DNA of 64,000 nucleotides from Ipomoea triloba. Lineage: Eukaryota > Streptophyta > Magnoliopsida > Solanales > Convolvulaceae. Of this stretch, positions 58,490-64,000 are shown in pieces (the first letter of the stretch is position 1; every line of letters begins with the position of its first letter). The notes beneath the pieces are model-generated. The model did not search any database. It saw nothing but the letters and a program-made list of their open reading frames with translations, and was not told the origin of the DNA. Location of the stretch: positions 27,388,822 to 27,452,821 of the forward strand of contig NC_044922.1 in NCBI RefSeq assembly GCF_003576645.1, given 5' to 3'. Position numbers and translations under genes: made by a program.

Positions 58490-59640
58490 CAAAAACAAAA
58501 AATGTCAAAACTTAGTAGGGATTCAAACCCTTAATCTCTCACTCAAACCTTATACTCAGCACCATCAGACCACCATCACCTTTGTGACCTCCACCATCAT
58601 AATGATTATCATCATCTCATCATTAATCATTAACAAACGCCGCCGGTCACAGGAAGAGCACAAGGCCGCTGATTCACCATTATCAACCGGTCAACTCATG
58701 AAAAACGATCGTCGATAAGAGAGAGAGAAGTCCACGCCGCTGAATGATCTCGCCGCTGCATCACCATCTATCGCCATCCAGGCTGAATAAGAAAGAAGAA
58801 GCAGCGATGCCACCAGCCAGCCTCCACCATCGTCGGATTCACTGACCGAGTTCCTCACGGTGATGAGCGTTATCCACGACCATTTGCACTTGGCCGTCGT
58901 TGGTTTCTAGATGCTCACCTCTGCTCTCGCCGCCAACCACCGCGACCTTCGACTTGGGTTCTCCTCTCCAGCGTGAACGGCGATGACATGGTGATCGTAG
59001 CTGCTGTTATTAATTGATAAAGATGGCAGTTCGGCGATGATGGCGACGGACTATGGCAACAACCATGGTTTCCGTTTCATGGGCAGAGATTGAACGACGG
59101 GCGACCTCCGTTTCCTTCCGGAGCAACGATGATGACAGCAGCAGCAGATCGAAAAACATGTTCCGGCGCCTTTTCTCCCTACGGAGAAGCGGAAAATCCG
59201 GCGAGGATGAAAGTTGACCACCATCGATGCCACCGTCACCTCCACAGCGGCTACATCGTGAGGTTACGGCATAAGTTCGATGCGTCGAGAAGACATTTCA
59301 AGCACAGACCGCATCTTTTCTGGAGACGTTTATCACGTTCGCACAGCCACATGGGTCGCTCCTTCGCCGGAGGAGCTTCAGTAGCTCAGTCCACCACCCG
59401 CCGTCGCATCTTTACATCGCAGTGCCAACCACCACTACCGTCCCTGATCGTCGGCGAAAACAGAGCGACAAACGTCGATAATGATGAGCGGCGCTGTTGA
59501 GATCTCCGGCAAGGCAGCAAGGAGGCCGTCGATGATGATTCTCCGGCCATGAAGTCGTGCGTTGTGGTCGTCAATGATGATGATGATTCTCCAACAATCT
59601 CTTATCTTTAGTTGAATGTCTGTAGGTTGCACTGCTTAAC
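58490..59640. other. SINE-like box and GC-rich non-coding segment
   Basis: 58505-58572 on the minus strand has a box B GGGTTTGAATCCC, hence a SINE-like remnant. 58640-59590 is GC-rich with CGCCG/ACCATC phrases. It has open frames on both strands (for example 59090-59500 plus, 136 codons) that show no gag or other domain. It may be the internal region of the LTR element that starts at 57946. Confidence 0.45.
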
Positions 59641-60965
59641 TGTTTATTTGAAAAACCCTGAAATGATAAATAAAGAAAGAACAAACAAAAACACAACCCT
59701 AACAACTAACTCATATTTTATTGCCCCATTTTGCCATTTGCGATCACACTTCTCACAGTACATTAGTCCATACTTGTGAGCTCCAAACTAAGTTTGTTTT
59801 TAAAAACAATCAGGTTGAGATCAAGTGTTGGACTAATTCCTCAACTTAAAGGATGCATATTAATTGATTCCTGTGAAAAATTGACTCTAACCCACGAATG
59901 TAAGACATATGGCTAAGACTTAATATTTGATTCACTTCAGACTGTAAATCTTACATTAAAAATATGACATTCGCTCCAGACTTGGTTACACACTTACTGT
60001 TACTATATTTCACTTATACTTTTGCCTCAAAGTTCAATAACTTATCTTCTATGACCATCCTGTCATTTAAGGTATGCAACTTCCTTATGTATCTAATCCT
60101 TTTAGTTCCCCCATATTGTTTGATCTAATATAAACAATTTTTTTTTATAATTTAGGTATTGGATTTGTTACGTATAATTGCTTAATGATAAATCTGTTTA
60201 ACTCAGACTTCATTGTAAATACATCTAAGGTAAGTGATTTCAGCTACACATTTGTTGATTACTCATTGTTATTGTAGGTTACTTCTTAGTGGTGATTGAT
60301 TAAACATGTCCTTCTTGGTATGTTTATCTTTTTTTTCTTCTATGACCAAGTGTTAAAAAGAACTGAAATCAGTGTCTTTACAATTCACATAAATAATTTA
60401 TAAGGCTACTACAACTATTAGAATTTCATCCTTTCTAGTCTAAGTTCAACCTATTTACATGGTACATACACTTTAGGATTAACTACAGAAAATAGTTAAA
60501 GTAGAGTGTGAACTATGTTTTACATTCCTCTAAAATAGTTAGGATTAGTCTCCAAATGTACTCCTTAAGGCAGTACCCTTGAGTCTACATTGATGTACAG
60601 ACTTGCTGATGTAACAGGTCTTCATCCTTAGAAGATTCAGAACTGAAAAAAAAACTCACAAAATCTACATTCACCACATTATATAATGCTTTCCTGATAG
60701 TTGCTAAGTCTTAGACAGTATTAAGTAAATTTATAATTTGACCATAAGATCATCCTTTTTTAACCTGCATGATATTAGTCTCAAACCACTAAAAAACAAC
60801 AATAAAACAGTATCACATGCACTAAGCAATGTGTACGGTAAACTGTCCAGACTTTTTCTGTCCATAGTTCTGCCAATTTAGGTCGGAAATTGTCTCTTCA
60901 GTGAAACAATTTCTCTAGTTTATCTGAATCTCTTTGACTTTTTTGGAACAATGGGTTGGAGATAG
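59641..60965. other. AT-rich intergenic, nothing recognised
   Basis: No gene or element recognised. Confidence 0.4.
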
Positions 60966-61410
60966 TTCATCAAGCAATCACCTCTTCACAGCACCATCAG
61001 TTGCATCTCCAGGTTTGGTTAGTGCCAGATTAGATATTGGGTTGTCTGCCTTATCACTTAAAAAACCCTATAATGTACACACAGTTTAAGCATGCCAATA
61101 CTTAATACGTGAAATGCATTATGAAGGTTCACAAATTGTTCCTTCTTGGAGCCTCATTTGTCTGTAAATGTTGTTTGCAGCTCTTAATTAGGTAATGTTT
61201 TGCAGAACTTTAAGCCTTTACATGGTAGGATAAAACAACCATAATAACATAGCTCGACTTACCTGATTATGCTTGTCGTATAGCTCAGCTTCTCCAATCC
61301 CTATGAACTCCATGCATTCTCGTTCCCAAATATCCATTTGACTGTCTTGGTTAACACTTTTCAAATATCCATTGTTGATGCAGATTAAGGGAGAGAAAGA
61401 ACACATACCT
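60966..61410 (-). pseudogene. Unidentified exon-like fragments
   Basis: 61268-61362 reads YLKSVNQDSQMDIWERECME and FIGIGEAELYDKHNQ before a consensus donor CAG|GTAAGT. 60985-61060 reads DKADNPISNLALTKPGDATD then GAVKR and a stop. The pair looks like the penultimate and last exons of one gene or a captured fragment. Family not recognised. A 26-bp phrase (CATCTGCATCAACAATGGAT plus ATTTGA) occurs twice nearby, at 61352 and 61470. Confidence 0.35.
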
Positions 61411-61825
61411 CTTTGTCGTGGAAGACTATTTCTTTGCTCTTTATTTCGGACTAACCTTTTCTTTCCTTTTCAAATATCCATTGTTGATGCAGATGAAGGT
61501 TGATAACTCATTCGCAAAACAGGACGCACCCATACTGGAATGCAAGTCTGATAATCAAAGGAAATTTTAATTTTTGCGGATGTTTGTATTCGATAGTTCA
61601 GCATGTAATATATAGTCTGTAATATCAGTCTGAGAATCAAAGAGTTCTGGGTGTACATTAATTCTCTTTTTAATTCCCGATAAAAGTCTTAAATGGTTTC
61701 ATCGATTCTCGAATCGATTTTACCGATTCGATTTCCTAAACAAATTCAAAGTGTTTCGGCCATTAATATTTAGTTATAATTAAGTTTGTTTCTTTTCAGA
61801 CTTCTATTGCCGTTTAAATAAAGAA

Positions 61826-62885
61826 TGGAAGCTGAAAAGTTGGACGGTGAACGTAATCACTATATTAACATTTCCCATTCTAAACGCCGCCGTTTCTGCT
61901 TGGGCGGGAAGTTGGCCAAAACTGTATTTAATGCTACTCTTGTTGCTATTTTATATATAGAGATATAGAGATGGAGATGATGTACTTATTTACGAAAATA
62001 TATGTTATGTTATTCATTTATGCACATTATTTAGTAATATACATTGTTGCAATACTCGGTCATAAGATTTATTTTTTTTTACAGAGAATGTAGGCCTATT
62101 ATTGGGTAAGACAAAATCGAAAGTTTGTTGGAGTTTTTCTTAATTCTCTATCTAACAAATTGTAAAGCTAGATCAGATTAAAGTTGCCATTAGAATTATT
62201 GGTATTTTGTTAATATACGTTTTGTTATATAAAATGTAGGTAATTTGATTTGCAATACGATATCTCATTCCAACGGGGAATACTCTACCGAATACAATGA
62301 TTCTAATAAGAGTATTAGAATGGGTGGTGATATTATTGCAGCTGATACTCCTGGTACTTCGAAAGGTTTGCTTACAGCTATTGACCGTGATAATCAAGTA
62401 ATCCAATTAGCAAGAAACTCAGGTTAATTTGATTATGTAATTTCTTATTTATGCATTGTACTACTTAAATTTAAATTATTTGTATGCCTGTGTAATGATA
62501 TTTTGTATTGTTTTAGGTATTTTACAAGAGTCGGATAGTACTGTACTGAGTAGTGTTAATGGTATTCAACAGAACTTTGAATGTAATTCCGTTGTTTATC
62601 GTGGATCCACTATAGGAAATGAAAATGTTACTACATCTGTGCAACCTACAATTGAAGGTTATTATGTTTAGTATTTCCGTTCATTTTGGTATTATTTATT
62701 GATTCTTTACAATTTTGTGAATATTTTAATTTTAATGTAAATGTGTGTGAATTTGTTATTTTTTTGTAGTGCCATATTATGACAACGGGGATTCAGTGTT
62801 TAATTGTGAACATTGTGGAGCGATGTTTTGGTATGATGAGAGATTAAAAAGTGCTAAGGTGAATTGTGCGCCTACACCTTTTAAA
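61826..62885 (+). pseudogene. Helitron-type N-terminal gene, truncated
   Basis: Possible first exon at 61826 (MEAEKLDGERNHYINISHSK plus RRR). Then exons at about 62090-62107 (ENVGLLL), 62239-62422 (GNLICNTISHSNGEYSTEYN ... LARNS), 62518-62656 (ILQESDSTVLSSVNGIQQNF) and 62770-62880 (YYDNGDSVFNCEHCGAMFWY followed by DERLKSAK). CEHCGAMFWYDER is the Cys motif found just before the Rep domain in plant Helitron proteins. Exon phases match the minus-strand relative at 43.7-44.6 kb. Similarity stops at about 62885, and no Rep or helicase follows. The exon 1 junction is unresolved. Confidence 0.6.
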
Positions 62886-63336
62886 ACATATCTTAGTATT
62901 TTTCATACTAAATATTATCCTTACCAATAAAAGCATAAATTATGTGGTGGTGGACTAATACTAATTAACAATTTGCAATTTATATACTCTAAATTCTTAA
63001 AGATCACATTCTAAGAAAATAGCCCCTCAAGTATTTGCATATATTGGACTGTAATTTTCTGTTGTTAATAGACCTACCAGAAAGCCTCTACCTCTGCCCA
63101 CAAACTCAATTTTATCTGTCTTTATCTCCCAATTGTGATTCAATCCCCCACCAAGAAAAATGATATAACAAAATTAGTTAATGTGAAAATATGATATTCA
63201 GTGATTTGAAATAGATTAAGAATGTTTTGACTTGAAATGTTTTAATATCACTGTATTATTAAGTCCCATTTTAGGCTGGATTTTTTTCCAAGTTGCAACA
63301 ACACAGTAGAAAACAAAGGAATGTTTTAATATCACT
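62886..63336. other. AT-rich spacer
   Basis: No feature recognised between the Helitron-type fragment and dispersed repeat B. Confidence 0.4.
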
Positions 63337-64000
63337 GTATTATTAAGTTAGATTTTATACAAAAAATTTTTTCCTATTTTTATATCCAGATTGCAATGTC
63401 TTGATATAATTACTTGCAACTTTACCCATGTTTCTCTTTGGCCTGTTCATAGGTTTATATAATATCTATACTAACTTTTTTATTTCAAGTTAGTGAGAGA
63501 TTATGAAATGCATTTTCTGATGCTCTAGTAAAATTCAATTATACTTTTAATTTAATTGATTTTATAAATTAACACTAATATACTATTTTCTGCCTTATGT
63601 AATGTAAAGAATTGTAAGAACATATCCTAAAATTCAATTTATGTATGTTAAGTAATGGTGAAATAAATATGGTGCAAGATATCTATTTATATTTCTGATG
63701 AATTTTATTTATCTTTACTCCATACAAGGGATAATACCATACTTGTATTACTAACTTCATAGCAGAACAACAGTCTTTTAGTACAATTACAAAATTAGAT
63801 GCCTACTATACCCTTAAATATATTTACATTTCTAACTGTAAAGCAATACCGTATATCTTTTATCCATCTTGCAGAATAATTATCTAAAGATCTCTGCAAA
63901 AAGGTAGTTAAAAAAGCATAAGCACTGTCCAACCTAAAATTCAGATTAGTGTAAAAGAAACTTATTTGAAGAAAACACAGCCTTAACCCTGTATACCAAT
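63337..64000. repeat. Dispersed repeat, copy B
   Basis: Direct-orientation near-identical copy of 32939-33601; continues past the right edge of the window. Confidence 0.8.

Noticed and set aside
59051..59632. Overlapping frames on both strands in GC-rich DNA
   Set aside because: Arg/His/Ser-rich readings in several frames without any domain; high G+C alone keeps them open.

Overview
The window is nuclear DNA from a flowering plant, most likely an asterid-type eudicot. It has AT-rich intergenic DNA, introns with GT..AG borders, plant-specific families (alpha-expansin, CASP-type membrane protein, plant endosulfine, plastid-targeted methyltransferase) and many plant transposons. The species cannot be fixed from sequence alone. 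It is draft assembly: N at 1131, a gap at 13969-14090, and single N bases at 38935 and 49247 that sit exactly on large duplications.

Genes, 1-30.5 kb. Four host genes lie on the minus strand: an alpha-expansin (1364-2983, 3 exons, 246 aa), a RING-H2 protein (10038-12872, 3 coding exons, 424 aa, with ACG where the family has its start ATG), a plastid-type SAM methyltransferase (14749-16963, 6 exons, 329 aa) and an endosulfine/ARPP19-type PP2A inhibitor (17909-19142, 6 coding exons, 159 aa). One plus-strand gene, a CASP-like four-helix membrane protein (27457-30511, 3 exons, 183 aa), follows a 5.4 kb L1-type LINE (20380-25813). The LINE has a 13-bp target-site duplication and a decayed ORF2. 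MITEs, SINEs and a double-hairpin inverted-repeat family fill the spaces and some introns.

Repeats, 30.5-64 kb. No intact host gene was recognised here. The region holds an orphan P450 last exon, SINEs, a Tourist-like MITE, a 1.1 kb long-TIR element mirrored about a single N (37.8-40.1 kb), CACTA-like and hAT elements, a 3.25 kb probable solo LTR with a 5-bp TSD and a 58-bp tandem array, and a second LTR with its leader. Helitron-type genes occur twice: N-terminal exons on the minus strand (43.7-44.6 kb) and on the plus strand (61.8-62.9 kb), plus an RPA70-like gene on the minus strand (50.5-53.5 kb).

The most notable observation is between the minus-strand Helitron-type genes. Three broken, intron-containing, same-orientation (+) fragments of unrelated host genes lie in a row: a CLASP-like N-terminus (45.37 kb), MCM4 exons (46.5-47.1 kb) and the start of an ABCC/MRP transporter (47.7-48.0 kb). 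This is what Helitron gene capture at the DNA level would look like. The ABCC fragment and the RPA 3' exons are then repeated in a 1.85 kb near-identical copy across a one-base N, which is probably an unmerged contig overlap.
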